A model generated the notes under the pieces. That model was not told where the DNA came from. It ran no database searches and saw only the letters and a list, made by a program, of their open reading frames with translations. Positions 29,001 through 36,690 of a DNA stretch of 64,000 bases are shown in pieces. The translations under genes were made by a program, and so were the position numbers. How positions within the stretch are numbered: position 1 is the first letter of the stretch; each line of letters opens with the position of its first letter. The DNA comes from Paenibacillus sp. SYP-B4298. Lineage in GTDB: Bacteria; Bacillota; Bacilli; Paenibacillales; Paenibacillaceae. Location: assembly GCF_027627475.1 (NCBI RefSeq), contig NZ_CP115484.1, positions 1,720,001-1,784,000 of the forward strand, given 5' to 3'.

Positions 29001-29263
29001 CTCGAGCCATGAAGGTGAGTGTGGAAGCGGCTGGAATCGGGAATGCAGAGCTGAAGGAACAGTCCGGCATATCTGCCATTGGAGCATGGAAGGGCTATAT
29101 TGGAAGTAAGGAAGCGAAGGTGCCGCTGGAAGGGCTGCCGGATGGAGCCTATACCTTCCTGTTCAAGGTGGCCTATAGCAATGGCGTGTTCAGATCGGCT
29201 GCGGTGGAGATTCGCATCGTCGGACATTGGGGGGAGGTCATTCGCATTCATCGCAGATATTAA
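23003..29263 (+). CDS. giant secreted multi-Ig/PKD-like protein, 2086 aa
   Basis: A signal peptide (1-36, AEA cleavage) leads an all-extracellular protein. It has an unrecognised N-terminal domain (about 40-300), a MucBP-like beta domain (about 305-390), then Ig/PKD-like domains (about 396-800) with Asp-rich loops such as YDPDGDSTYF. A central unassigned beta-rich region (about 805-1290) and a LamG/concanavalin-like domain (about 1295-1410) follow. Further Ig/PKD domains (to about 1943, including STDPDDDELTYQWTI) and an unassigned C-terminal domain end it. No SLH, LPXTG or transmembrane anchor is visible. GTG start with GGAGG 10 nt upstream. The first ~600 nt are AT-rich like the end of the preceding gene. 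A surface adhesin or polysaccharide-binding role is plausible but not shown. Confidence 0.85.
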   Translation: MKHKIKGLSLVLLFAFILELVIPFVPLMDNLRTAEAAPDFGNASIQPYPVANKRYAVGFMYYEAWSNTKGRFTSFGPGDIVPPDLLYHTYNFSFPNRTVTDVKVYKFNTANNDHINYFNQSRVGQNYNVFKLYLSESVNNPQVSNSSGKGTSTVTFTVNLSGELTTGRHQDMTNSAYCSEEVTVKGKKQKRCAPGTKVYRYYFPVVFEFHLNGRMITQHYTTDSKSLASVFPTDTKDIVIGKMYEEKPSSHKDYKYEGYKESSEGDPTGDIKKGTPNIYYNGKYDTHRIYFYYSKLEEPPPPGSGEIKIRHMNRVGSTGAYTLAGEESETVARVPATRTATAKASYGDIQGYSLSFTGYSNTVTNSTDNTRAVSLTTTNKTAYVTFFYNKPDNSGRYTVDFKIDPSSISYRDSFSFTPKITVSGCTYISHKYRIERDGSRVVTSAVQGMSTVSNYTYSTYPWIIGIGTHQVYVQLTTSCGISEWVGPKTLEVAGPKNNRPPVFQAAFVYPFAPTVPIYEVVEGTVMNMIYIYDPSVPTPYDPDGDSTYFDGFDFDSTSSPFLKQIPTVYEDHKNMDGYHNIVMDTPGDYAITASMRDEFGAKATSVARIKVVPNNPIPRIVAPAEVIVNRPIKADAIHGQGSTAALQKTIRDYHWTNKKDRYTQIGTEIVELEVTDSAGVRSLPKDKATAAINVVPDKPPVAKLELPERMLRGSIDVLNKSYSPDNDGIVVSNLTIWYDADHSGAFTKEPGKKLPIGVKGSYKFTPDKVGKYRFQIYIEEDWGLSDTATYEVEVVNEAPTTAFSLSSESPEPPQFDISQVIPASILFTNEWTTSSLTQPSGLSKLNDLYLTYDVKTNSLANRHGKSPYKAPPADSAITSETKQEAYNGSSKPLFDTPYLHKGASGSSRQSQGIFGSIPYQRLRTNSDLITPYWSGEQWKKTELSEYSAFLYQDVFGGTYDLACRYYDWDSDDVKWKCTLTRTELNGKKSWAYENSAAYSSSSITNVPFGVGRGSNNGVVLNEDGTKIGFQELVQYGSSYQWTTRWYDIKTLKPVTAVVAKPVQLSQGSDVDAETIQDKNSKGNYRSTTKYVVYEDENVTVKRINVTEDSDWYSSSDTRTLSEMLESYNKQSGQTTTYTVYDKKVFRNSWSDGSCSPWNGGSSYSRYTYQEVKYATSQDGITYIVDSFNKIHVVDKYGKLVKTVTTFSQYPDRTRNCSGGDTDTREFGIMDYGFGADGEFYAVLDEKYTELRYRQEGQSKFPYYTSRSYVKQTLYSSKGMVTAQTNTDELGQVLHTDTVMADADFNFEFQQSIAVSTHPSGFAFRARDNQNMYRLELTNSKAELVKMVGGKRTSLGSASINVQGDRFLHIKLSVRGDKIKVRSEGLPLFDVTDKTFKEGSYGYFFNAPGTKFRNLQTAVPIMDENQIHDVGIVGEQLTYTSMFEDVEGDPQVEPLDEWRYVHSQPDKFLDAKDGHSGLSKHHEKVYTEPLLELDRVGQYMISYSAVDNPTPKGYRYPGSSVFAAYMQRSDAYSRTFIVHRKPIALFTILQDDNFVLTYTDRSYDPDRWLPGGTCSQEDTGIDYCKTRGITGHKWAYIDPDGKTYNSKLGRPTKKGLYTVRLSVKDEYAAWSEWYEQEIWLDAPLANTPPVPGFTTTPITTYRDTDVVIASQAYDLEDGDRTTLEHAYYMRNVTADGSESLQSASRTTWTRSFSTIGTFAIRQVVKDSQGLSAEMTKQVYVVNRKPQADIQVPESSDQSSPTKFDVLRPTFEWTFQDADKADKQTQYQVRIYKYGGVLLLDNGERIGASGKWIPSVDLPEQVKLYIQVRVHDGIEWGEWSERKFFYVETNRPPVAHFVCTPNPAYEGDRVECVNGSTDPDDDELTYQWTITGPGGYRQTDTSENLSIPGSVTDQRTGKYQVRLRVTDAKGAPNETDATGTLEVLPLGLTAQVSHTPEWETYRHNWNKANPKAERGEDTFWAGEGFVLTAYPNLTDASGGSQTRAMKVSVEAAGIGNAELKEQSGISAIGAWKGYIGSKEAKVPLEGLPDGAYTFLFKVAYSNGVFRSAAVEIRIVGHWGEVIRIHRRY

Positions 29264-29320
29264 CCGATGAGGTGACCATTTCCTGCTCTCCTGCGACCAG
29301 TTTGTTGTCTGTTCCTACTT

Positions 29321-29373
29321 GCTATCGCGCTCAGGGGGGCGCGATCCCGCGCGACCCCTGAGCGTGAGATAGC
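29321..29373. terminator. very long GC-rich hairpin after the giant gene
   Basis: GCTATC / GATAGC, CGCTCAGGGG / CCCCTGAGCG and CGCG / CGCG stack into about 20 bp with one small bulge and a 6-nt loop, 57 nt after the stop. Only TTT follows on the + strand. It is probably the operon's 3' end, either as a terminator with poor U-tract or as an mRNA-stabilising stem. Confidence 0.6.
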
Positions 29374-29470
29374 TTTCCTGCCCGCGTACTCGTATACTAG
29401 AGTTAGCAGATTGGTGGGGAATGCGTTATAATGGACAGGTCGGAAAATTAAGTCAGGTGGAGAGCAAGAG

Positions 29471-29971
29471 ATGGAAAATTTGCAAGAGTTTATAACACAA
29501 TACGGCTACATCGCTATCTTTTTATTATTGTCTCTTGGTATTATTGGCCTGCCGATCCCTGATGAGGTACTGATGACCTTCGTAGGGTATTTATGCTCGC
29601 GGGGGGTGCTTCTATATAGTGTGGCGGTGCTGGTGGCATTCCTGGGAGCGATGTTTGGCATGAGCTTCAGTTATTTTGTCGGCAAGAAGCTTGGAAAGCC
29701 CCTGCTCTGGAAATACGGCAAATGGTTAAAGCTGACGCCTAAGCGACTTGCCAAGGTGGAGGGCTGGTTCCAAAAATACGGCATCTGGACGGTGGTCTTC
29801 GGCTACTATGTGCCAGGAGTGAGGCATTTGACATGCTACTTGGCTGGCGTTACCGGAATCGAGACACGGAAATATCTATTGTTTGCCGGCTTTGGGGCTA
29901 TCATCTGGTGCACTGTATTTATTACGGTCGGATATTATATTGGTACGATTGATTTTATGAAAGCAAGATAG
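29471..29971 (+). CDS. DedA family membrane protein (copy 2)
   Basis: 166 residues, same family as the gene at 17622, with GLPIPDEVLMTFVGYLCS, LKLTPKRLAKVEGWFQKYG and FGYYVPGVRHLTCYLAG shared almost unchanged. Expected to flip or transport membrane lipid carriers (undecaprenyl phosphate or phosphatidylethanolamine in studied DedA proteins). A probable promoter (TTAGCA at 29403, TATAAT at 29427-29432, 18-bp spacing) and AGGTGGAGAG precede the ATG. It is separated from the upstream gene by the 29321 hairpin. Confidence 0.92.
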   Translation: MENLQEFITQYGYIAIFLLLSLGIIGLPIPDEVLMTFVGYLCSRGVLLYSVAVLVAFLGAMFGMSFSYFVGKKLGKPLLWKYGKWLKLTPKRLAKVEGWFQKYGIWTVVFGYYVPGVRHLTCYLAGVTGIETRKYLLFAGFGAIIWCTVFITVGYYIGTIDFMKAR

Positions 29972-30021
29972 GAAGCAGAAAAGCACGAAGCATATGGTTT
30001 GCGTCAGAAGGAGTGAGTCTG

Positions 30022-30765
30022 TTGACAGTAGTTGGGGCGATAGCTGCAATCATCGGCAGCTTGCTGCTAATCTGGCTGCTCGGATCTTGGGGACTTGTGC
30101 TGATTGCGGCTGTCTGGTTTGGAATGACCTGTAGCTTAGTAATGAGGCAAAGAGAGATGAAGGCTGATCTGGAGGAGATAAAGCGCATGCTAGGGCAATT
30201 GACGGAGACAGAACAGCAGCCACGGGGGGCGCGGCGGCAAGTGGAGGTTCCGCCTGTATTGCAGGCGCCCATTCACTGGGGACAGATCGAGGCTCTCTTC
30301 ACCCTGGATTACAATTGCGATGATAGACGAATCAGCAATGTGAGTCTGATCCCGCTGGTTGGCAATCATTATGTCATGATTCAACTGGCAGACGGCAGGT
30401 GGGAGCTGCCTGGCGGCACGCTGGAGCCGGGTGAGCGCTTCATGGCGGCCTTGCAGCGCGAGGCGCAGGAGGAGATTGGCGCAGAGCTGCTGTCCTACAA
30501 GGTCTTTGGACAGTTCAATTGCCGTTCGCAGGCACAGACTCCCTATCGTCCTCATATCCCGCACCCGGAATTTGTTAGACTGGTAGGCTATGGAGAAGTT
30601 CAGCTAAGTGGAAGCCCGCTGAATCCACCGGATGGAGAGCAGGTATCCTCCGTTGAGCTGGTAGATGTGGAGGAGGCGGTCAGACGGTTTGAAGAGCAGG
30701 GTAGGCATGATCTGGCAGCACTCTACAGGCTCGCTGACCGGATAAGGGCGAGCAATCGTTGTTAG
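30022..30765 (+). CDS. membrane-anchored Nudix hydrolase
   Basis: A 247-residue protein: two close N-terminal hydrophobic segments (about 1-38), a short charged linker, and a Nudix domain (about 85-235). The Nudix box is complete: G-x5-E-x7-REAQEEIGA, starting at the GGTLEPGE region near 135. Nudix enzymes cleave nucleoside diphosphates linked to other groups; the substrate here is unknown. The TTG at 30022 is preferred since AAGGAG lies 8 nt before it, whereas the GTG at 30013 overlaps that site. It follows DedA by 50 nt and may share its transcript. A strong terminator follows. Confidence 0.88.
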   Translation: MTVVGAIAAIIGSLLLIWLLGSWGLVLIAAVWFGMTCSLVMRQREMKADLEEIKRMLGQLTETEQQPRGARRQVEVPPVLQAPIHWGQIEALFTLDYNCDDRRISNVSLIPLVGNHYVMIQLADGRWELPGGTLEPGERFMAALQREAQEEIGAELLSYKVFGQFNCRSQAQTPYRPHIPHPEFVRLVGYGEVQLSGSPLNPPDGEQVSSVELVDVEEAVRRFEEQGRHDLAALYRLADRIRASNRC

Positions 30766-30787
30766 TATGTATGTAAATTCTAGACAG

Positions 30788-30828
30788 GGCAGCCTTGACA
30801 TCCTTCAGGATGGTAGGGCTGCCTTTTT
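30788..30828 (+). terminator. intrinsic terminator after the Nudix gene
   Basis: GGCAGCC / GGCTGCC outer stem with an inner ATCC / GGAT stem, followed by TTTTT at 30824-30828. Confidence 0.88.
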
Positions 30829-30970
30829 GTATGCATGGGTTAGGAGAGGTGTCAGTCACTTGAGCCATAACGAGCTAGTGGATAGTTCTGGACAATCCCG
30901 CCTGCTCGCTTTATGATAAAGAACGGAATGATTCGATTGAAGTAACTACGGACGGGAAAGGAAGAACAAC

Positions 30971-33900
30971 ATGACCATTCAATGGAGTCGAAAATCAGCG
31001 GTTGCTCTACTGCTCATCTGGGTAGTATGCGCTGCGTTGATCTCGCCGCTCACTTATCCGGCACGCGCTTATGCGGCCGATGCGAGCAATACGGCCTCCA
31101 AGGCGGAGGCCGCTATTGCCCAGGTGAGTGCATACGTATTGAAGCAAAATCAAATTTCCGACTGGCAGGCCATCGGCCTGAGCCGAGCAGGTAAGCCGAT
31201 TCCGGCTGCATACACCTCTGGCTTCGCGGCTGCTGTAGCCAATGTGTATAACAGCACGCCTGCGCTAACCGACTATGCCCGACTGACATTAGCGGCGGGA
31301 GCAATCGGTCTGGATGCAACCAATATCGAGGGTCATAACCTGATCCAAAGCTTATACACAGGACAGAAGCCAGGCGTTGTCAACGGAGCGATCTACGCGT
31401 TGCTTGCCTACGATTCTCTGGACTATAAGGTGGCTGATGATGCGAACCTGAGCCGGGCGAAGCTGCTGGAGCAGATCATGGCCAGCCAGGATAGCGATGG
31501 TTCCTTTGGCAGCATCGATATGTCGGCGATGGCGCTGACGGCACTATCATCCTACAAGGATCAGCCGGACGCGGCTACGGCAGCAGAGCGAACAGTTGCT
31601 TGGCTGAAGAAGGCGTTGCGGACGAGCAGCGAGAGCGTATCGCAACTGATTATCGGCTTGACCGCTTACGGCATCGATCCGACAGATGAGTCATTTGTCC
31701 AAAATGGAGCGAATCTGATCGAGCAACTGCTGTCCTATCAGCAGCAGGACGGCAGCTTCGCGCATCTGTCAGGCGGCAACTCCAATGCGCTTGCAACCGA
31801 GCAGGCACTGCAGGCATTGGTAGCGTACCAGTTGTTCACAAAGGACGAGGGCGCGCTGTATCGTTATACCGCAACGGAGGCTCCAACAAAGCAGAGCGTT
31901 AGCCTGTTTGTCGAGGGGCCGCAAGCGCTGCTTGCGTCTGGAGAGGTGAGCGCCACTACAGCACAGCAGGCGCTGGAGACGCTGCTTCAGCAGCGCTCTA
32001 TCGCGTACACGCTGTCCAGCGACAACACATTCTTTGTTTCAATTAATAACATTGCCAACGGCTCCTACACCAAGGAAGGCTATCAGGGCTTCAACGGCTG
32101 GATGTTTGTCGTGGAACGCTCCGGGCAGCTCATTCTCCCTATGGAGGGGATGAGCACCTTCAAGCTGGAGCAAGGGGACAAGGTCACGGTATACTATGCC
32201 GATATGACAGCGCCAGTGGTCAGCTCCTTCACGACCGATCCCGTGCTGCCACAGGATGGGGAGCCGTTCACAGTCAAGGTGCTCGGCAAGGTGCTGGAGT
32301 TCGGCACAGACTCGATAGGCACCGAAGCCGAGAAGCCGGTGGCTGGAGCGAAAGTCGAGATCGGATCGGTAGCTGTCACGACGGATGCACAGGGTGTTGC
32401 GCAGGTGAAGGGATTGCCTGCTGGGGACTACCCGGTTGTAATCAGTGGCTATGTGGCGGACTGGATGCCGACAGTCGTGCGCAGCACAGCAACGCTCAAG
32501 GTGGACGGCCAGGTCGCCGTTACGAGCCAGTACCGGATTGAAGGGCTGGACGGAGAGATTGCCAGCGGGGCAGCGACAGGCAAAAATGCGCTGGAGGCTG
32601 TCAAGCAATTGCTGGAGAGCAAGGACATTCCTTATCTCGTCACAAGCTATCCATTCGGCAGCATAATTACATCCATTAATGGGCTGGCGAATGGACAGGT
32701 CATCCATGAGTGGGAGGGCTGGAACTTCGCCGTCAAACGCAGTGGAAGCTGGATCATGCCGGATGTCGGTATGGGGGACTTCCAGCCGCAGGAAAACGAT
32801 CAATTCTTGCTGTACTACGGCGATTACGGCACACCGTTCGTTCAGTCGGCGACGGTTATACCAGCTCAGCCGAAGGCCGGTCAGCCGTTCAAGGTGCTGG
32901 TCAGCAAGTGGGCATCATCCTGGAACAACGAGACGAACCAGAGCGAGAGCGTCATTAGTCCGGCTGCCGGAGTGCAGGTTAAAGCCGGCACGCTGACTGC
33001 GGTTACCGATGACAGCGGCATCGCCCAGTTCGCGGGTCTGCCTTCGGGCGACAGCTATGCGCTGGTGGTGAGCAGCTACGCCGAGAACAAGCTGCCTAAT
33101 ATTGTGCGCCATGAGTCCTCCTTCAAGGTGAGCACGCTCACAAAGACGACCAATGCATACCGGATCGAAGGGCCGCAGGGCAAGCTCGCATCCGGTGAAG
33201 CCACAGCCTTCAGCCCTCTTGAGGGTCTGCTGGCGGTACTGGAGCAAAAGGGACTCTCCTCCGTCGTCAAGGACAGTCAGTATGGCAGCTACATTCAAGC
33301 TATTGACGGCTTGTCCGGCGGCACGTATGGCGGCTATGACGGCTGGAGCTTCGCTGTCAAGCGGGGCGGCCAGTGGGATTGGCCAAGCGTAGGCATCGGG
33401 GAGTATGACCTGCTCAACAGCGATGAGGTCGTCGTATTCTATGGTGGCGACCAGACGGAGCTGCCGGTTATCGAGGTCAGCCCTTCGCAGCCAGTGGCCG
33501 GCTCGTCCTTCACGGTGACGGTCAGCAAGCAGCATTGGGATTGGAATGCTTGGAAGTTTGTAACCAGCAAGGCAGAAGGGGCAACGGTTACGGTCGGCGG
33601 CAAGCAGGCGGTAACCAACGCCAATGGCGTTGCTTCATTCAGCGGCCTTGCCAAGGGCAGCTATGTGCTTGAGGTGAAGCACAATGTGGAGCAAGCGCCG
33701 CCTGCACTCGTCCGCGCCGAGCAGACACTCGTCATTCAAGAGTCGGGCTCCGGGGGCGTCCAGCCGACGGAGGACAAGGTGACGGTTGCAGTGCAAGGGC
33801 ATAGCAAGAAGGGAACGATTGTCAGCAGCACATCGGTGAAGCTGGCAGCGAACGATACCGCTTATAGCGTGCTGGCGAGACTGCTGGGCGATAAGGGGAT

Positions 33901-36154
33901 TGCGCACGTAGCGAGCGGCACAGGCGATTCGCTCTACGTGCGCAGCATTGACGGACTCTCCGAAGCATTCTCGGATCGCTATCCTAGCAGTGGCTGGAAA
34001 TATGCGGTGAACGGAAGCTACCCGAATCAGAGTGCGGGCTCCTACAAGGTGAAGGCGAATGACACCATTTCCTGGTGCTATACGCTGAACGGAACGACCT
34101 GTGATCAGACGACGCCGATTGACGGCTCGTACCCATCGACTGGAAGTACCACCGGTACGACGGGTGGGACAGACAATAGCAGCAAGCCAACGACGGTAGC
34201 TGAAGGCTTCAAGCAGATCAGCCTGCCTGCAAGCAACCAGCAGCCGCTTGACAAGACATCTGGGACAACGGCAGTGCTCCACGCCTCCCAGCTGATGAGC
34301 GCAGTGGAAGCGGAGCAGCTCGCCAAGAAGCTGCAGAGCAACGAAGTGAGCGTCAGCAAGTCATTCAGTCCGAATGTGGAGGCGGTGCTGTCTGACTCGC
34401 AGGGAGAAGTGAAGCTGGCTGTGCCAGCAGGCGGCTTGTCGAAGAGCGTGACGATTAGCGTGACCGAGCAGCCAAGCACCCGTCCGGAGCTCGTATCCGG
34501 CCTGTATCGCTTCACGCCGGCCGGTACGGTATTCCAGACGCCGGTGACGATTACGATTCAGGTGCCTGTGCACACAAAGCAGCCTGAGCTACTGGTCATG
34601 GTATGGCTGAATGAACAGACAGGGCAATGGATTCCGGTGCCAACCGTGGTCGATGTGAAGACAGGCCAGGTGACGGGAAAGACCGATCATTTCACATGGT
34701 ATGCGGTCGTTGATCGCAGCAAGGTGAGCAGCAAGCCGGCTCATGTGGTGGATGTCTCCACGCAGATCGCGGCTGCCGCACGGTATATTCTGTCTGGCGA
34801 GCAGTTGACCGATTGGGAAGCATTCGCGCTGGCCCGTTCAGGTCAGGCGGTGCCAGCATCGTATCTGACGAAGACGGCTCAGCTTGTTGCAGAGCAGCAA
34901 GGGAAGTTCAGCAAGGTCACAGAGCTGGAGCGGCTGGCGCTGAGCATTCGGGCTGCAGGTGGCCGCCCTGAGAGCTTTGGCGGCTATAATCTGATCGAAG
35001 CGATCTACAACCATGAGAGAATGATGAATCAAGGCCCCAATGGCCCTGCCTTCGCATTGTTGACGCTGGATAGCGGCAGCTATGAGACCAACTCCTCTGC
35101 CAAGTGGAGCCGCGACAAGCTGATTGGCGTACTGATCAGCCAGCAGCAAGCCGATGGCGGCTATACATTAAGCGAGGGCAATGACTCGGATGTCGATGTG
35201 ACCGCGATGGTGCTGACAGCACTTGCGCCGTATCAGAGCCGGGCTGAGGTGAAAGCAGCCATCGACAAAGCATTGCAGTGGTTGGCGAAGCAGCAGCTAG
35301 CAAGCGGTGGCTTCCAATCGCTGAAGGATGAGAACAGCGAGAGTGCTGCTCAAGTCATTATTGCGCTGACGGCACTCGGTATGAATCCGAAGGACGGAAT
35401 GTTCGTGAAGTCCGGCAAAGATGCGCTGGATGCGCTGTTGTCCTATCGCAATAGCGATGGCGGCTTCGCTCATAAGCCGGGCGAGCCGTCCAATGAGATC
35501 GCGACGGAGCAGGCGCTGCAGGCGCTCGCAGCTTACCAGCGCTATGTCTCCGGGCAGCCAGGCCTCTATGTGATGACAGAGCAAGATGGCGAAGCGAAGC
35601 CTGCTGCGCGATATGTGGACGATGCGAGCATCTCCGCCTGGGCGTCAGCGGCTGTCTACGAGGCGCTGGAGCAGGGCGTGATGAGTGGCGTTAGTGCGAA
35701 GGAGCTGCGTTTTGCGCCGCAGCAGGCGATGACTCGCGCCGAATTTGCCGCGTTGCTGATCAAGCTTGGAGGGCATAACACGGCTGCATCTGCAGATATG
35801 CAGCCGATCTTCGCAGATGTGCAGCCTGGAAGCTGGTATTATGGAGCGGTGATGAAGGCGAAGGAGCTGGGTTACCTGCAAGGGGTAACGAGCACACGGT
35901 TCATGCCGGAGCAGACGATCAGCCGTCAGGAGATGGCGATCATGATTGCTCGCGCATTCAAGCTGCAGCCTTCACAAGCTGCTGCGGCGTTTGCAGATAG
36001 CGCTCAGTTCTACCAGGATGCTGAGGCAGCTATCCAGGCGGTCTATGAGCAGGGAATTATGACTGGTTATAATGGACGCTTTGCGCCACGCGAGCAGGTG
36101 ACCCGCGAGATGGCAGCCGTTGTAGCTGTGAAGCTGGCCAAGCTGGCAAGCTAA
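30971..36154 (+). CDS. S-layer-anchored alpha-barrel/DUF4430 repeat protein, 1727 aa
   Basis: Signal peptide (cleavage after AYA, ~35). The order is: a prenyltransferase/squalene-oxidase-like helical repeat module (about 45-300, QDSDGSFG and QQQDGSFAHLSGG repeats), DUF4430 domains at about 307-412, 517-618, 727-826 and 936-1042 separated by three carboxypeptidase-regulatory-like beta domains, a ZU5-like beta region (about 1127-1250), a second helical module (about 1253-1532, QQQADGGYTL, YRNSDGGFAHKPG), and three SLH domains (about 1552-1726). SLH domains bind the cell wall, so it is surface-displayed. An alpha/alpha barrel followed by a DUF4430 beta domain is the architecture of transcobalamin and intrinsic factor; corrinoid or other ligand binding is inference. 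GGAAG lies upstream of the ATG. It is monocistronic. Confidence 0.88.
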   Translation: MTIQWSRKSAVALLLIWVVCAALISPLTYPARAYAADASNTASKAEAAIAQVSAYVLKQNQISDWQAIGLSRAGKPIPAAYTSGFAAAVANVYNSTPALTDYARLTLAAGAIGLDATNIEGHNLIQSLYTGQKPGVVNGAIYALLAYDSLDYKVADDANLSRAKLLEQIMASQDSDGSFGSIDMSAMALTALSSYKDQPDAATAAERTVAWLKKALRTSSESVSQLIIGLTAYGIDPTDESFVQNGANLIEQLLSYQQQDGSFAHLSGGNSNALATEQALQALVAYQLFTKDEGALYRYTATEAPTKQSVSLFVEGPQALLASGEVSATTAQQALETLLQQRSIAYTLSSDNTFFVSINNIANGSYTKEGYQGFNGWMFVVERSGQLILPMEGMSTFKLEQGDKVTVYYADMTAPVVSSFTTDPVLPQDGEPFTVKVLGKVLEFGTDSIGTEAEKPVAGAKVEIGSVAVTTDAQGVAQVKGLPAGDYPVVISGYVADWMPTVVRSTATLKVDGQVAVTSQYRIEGLDGEIASGAATGKNALEAVKQLLESKDIPYLVTSYPFGSIITSINGLANGQVIHEWEGWNFAVKRSGSWIMPDVGMGDFQPQENDQFLLYYGDYGTPFVQSATVIPAQPKAGQPFKVLVSKWASSWNNETNQSESVISPAAGVQVKAGTLTAVTDDSGIAQFAGLPSGDSYALVVSSYAENKLPNIVRHESSFKVSTLTKTTNAYRIEGPQGKLASGEATAFSPLEGLLAVLEQKGLSSVVKDSQYGSYIQAIDGLSGGTYGGYDGWSFAVKRGGQWDWPSVGIGEYDLLNSDEVVVFYGGDQTELPVIEVSPSQPVAGSSFTVTVSKQHWDWNAWKFVTSKAEGATVTVGGKQAVTNANGVASFSGLAKGSYVLEVKHNVEQAPPALVRAEQTLVIQESGSGGVQPTEDKVTVAVQGHSKKGTIVSSTSVKLAANDTAYSVLARLLGDKGIAHVASGTGDSLYVRSIDGLSEAFSDRYPSSGWKYAVNGSYPNQSAGSYKVKANDTISWCYTLNGTTCDQTTPIDGSYPSTGSTTGTTGGTDNSSKPTTVAEGFKQISLPASNQQPLDKTSGTTAVLHASQLMSAVEAEQLAKKLQSNEVSVSKSFSPNVEAVLSDSQGEVKLAVPAGGLSKSVTISVTEQPSTRPELVSGLYRFTPAGTVFQTPVTITIQVPVHTKQPELLVMVWLNEQTGQWIPVPTVVDVKTGQVTGKTDHFTWYAVVDRSKVSSKPAHVVDVSTQIAAAARYILSGEQLTDWEAFALARSGQAVPASYLTKTAQLVAEQQGKFSKVTELERLALSIRAAGGRPESFGGYNLIEAIYNHERMMNQGPNGPAFALLTLDSGSYETNSSAKWSRDKLIGVLISQQQADGGYTLSEGNDSDVDVTAMVLTALAPYQSRAEVKAAIDKALQWLAKQQLASGGFQSLKDENSESAAQVIIALTALGMNPKDGMFVKSGKDALDALLSYRNSDGGFAHKPGEPSNEIATEQALQALAAYQRYVSGQPGLYVMTEQDGEAKPAARYVDDASISAWASAAVYEALEQGVMSGVSAKELRFAPQQAMTRAEFAALLIKLGGHNTAASADMQPIFADVQPGSWYYGAVMKAKELGYLQGVTSTRFMPEQTISRQEMAIMIARAFKLQPSQAAAAFADSAQFYQDAEAAIQAVYEQGIMTGYNGRFAPREQVTREMAAVVAVKLAKLAS

Positions 36155-36196
36155 ATATTACGCAGGCGCTCGGTGATTGACATTGAGCATGAATAG

Positions 36197-36239
36197 AAGG
36201 GCAGCCCCGGATGACAGAGATGTCTGCGGGGCTGCCCTT
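36197..36239 (+). terminator. strong hairpin terminator after the SLH gene
   Basis: A 13-bp perfect stem AAGGGCAGCCCCG / CGGGGCTGCCCTT, flanked by a further GAATA / ATTC pairing. The T-run is short, but the stem is very stable. Confidence 0.75.
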
Positions 36240-36312
36240 ATTCAATGTTCATCGCTTACTGATCAAGATATCGACAGCCGCTTACCCTTGTGAAGTATCC
36301 ATGCCGAAGCCG

Positions 36313-36630
36313 CTACAACGGCCTGTTGGCTTGCCGCTTGGCGATCTCCTCTGTAACCACGAAGGAGAGATCTTCGTTCCCGTACAAGGCAAGCACGCCA
36401 AGAAGAGTCTCATCGGGGATCGGTCCAGCCTCCTCCTTGGGCACCGTCTGCTCCAGCGCCTGCTGAAGTCTCGGGTTAGCAGGCTGACTAGGGTAGGCAC
36501 GGCTATATAGCTCCTTGGGGTCCAGATCCTGATTGACACACCATTGGGCAAACACCAGAATCATCATCTGTTCATCCTGCTGATAGCTTTGGATGATCTG
36601 TTGCTCCAACTCTTTACGCGAAGACGACAT
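36313..36630 (-). CDS. hypothetical protein, 105 aa
   Basis: Not recognised. A small acidic, mostly helical soluble protein without Cys-rich or membrane motifs. AAGGAG lies 10 nt upstream of the ATG and codon use is normal, so it is probably real. It diverges from the thioredoxin-like gene at 36691 with a 60-nt intergenic region that contains TATAAT at 36647-36652. Confidence 0.7.
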   Translation of the reverse strand: MSSSRKELEQQIIQSYQQDEQMMILVFAQWCVNQDLDPKELYSRAYPSQPANPRLQQALEQTVPKEEAGPIPDETLLGVLALYGNEDLSFVVTEEIAKRQANRPL

Positions 36631-36690
36631 ATAGAGCTAACTCCTTTATAATAGAATAACAAATGAATGGACAGATCGGAGAGAGACCTC

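Noticed and set aside
28622-29251. 209-codon minus-strand frame
   Set aside because: Antisense to the C-terminus of the giant secreted protein, without ribosome binding site or recognisable family.
30829-30970. cobalamin riboswitch upstream of the DUF4430/SLH gene
   Set aside because: Only ~140 nt are available and no B12-box sequence could be found.
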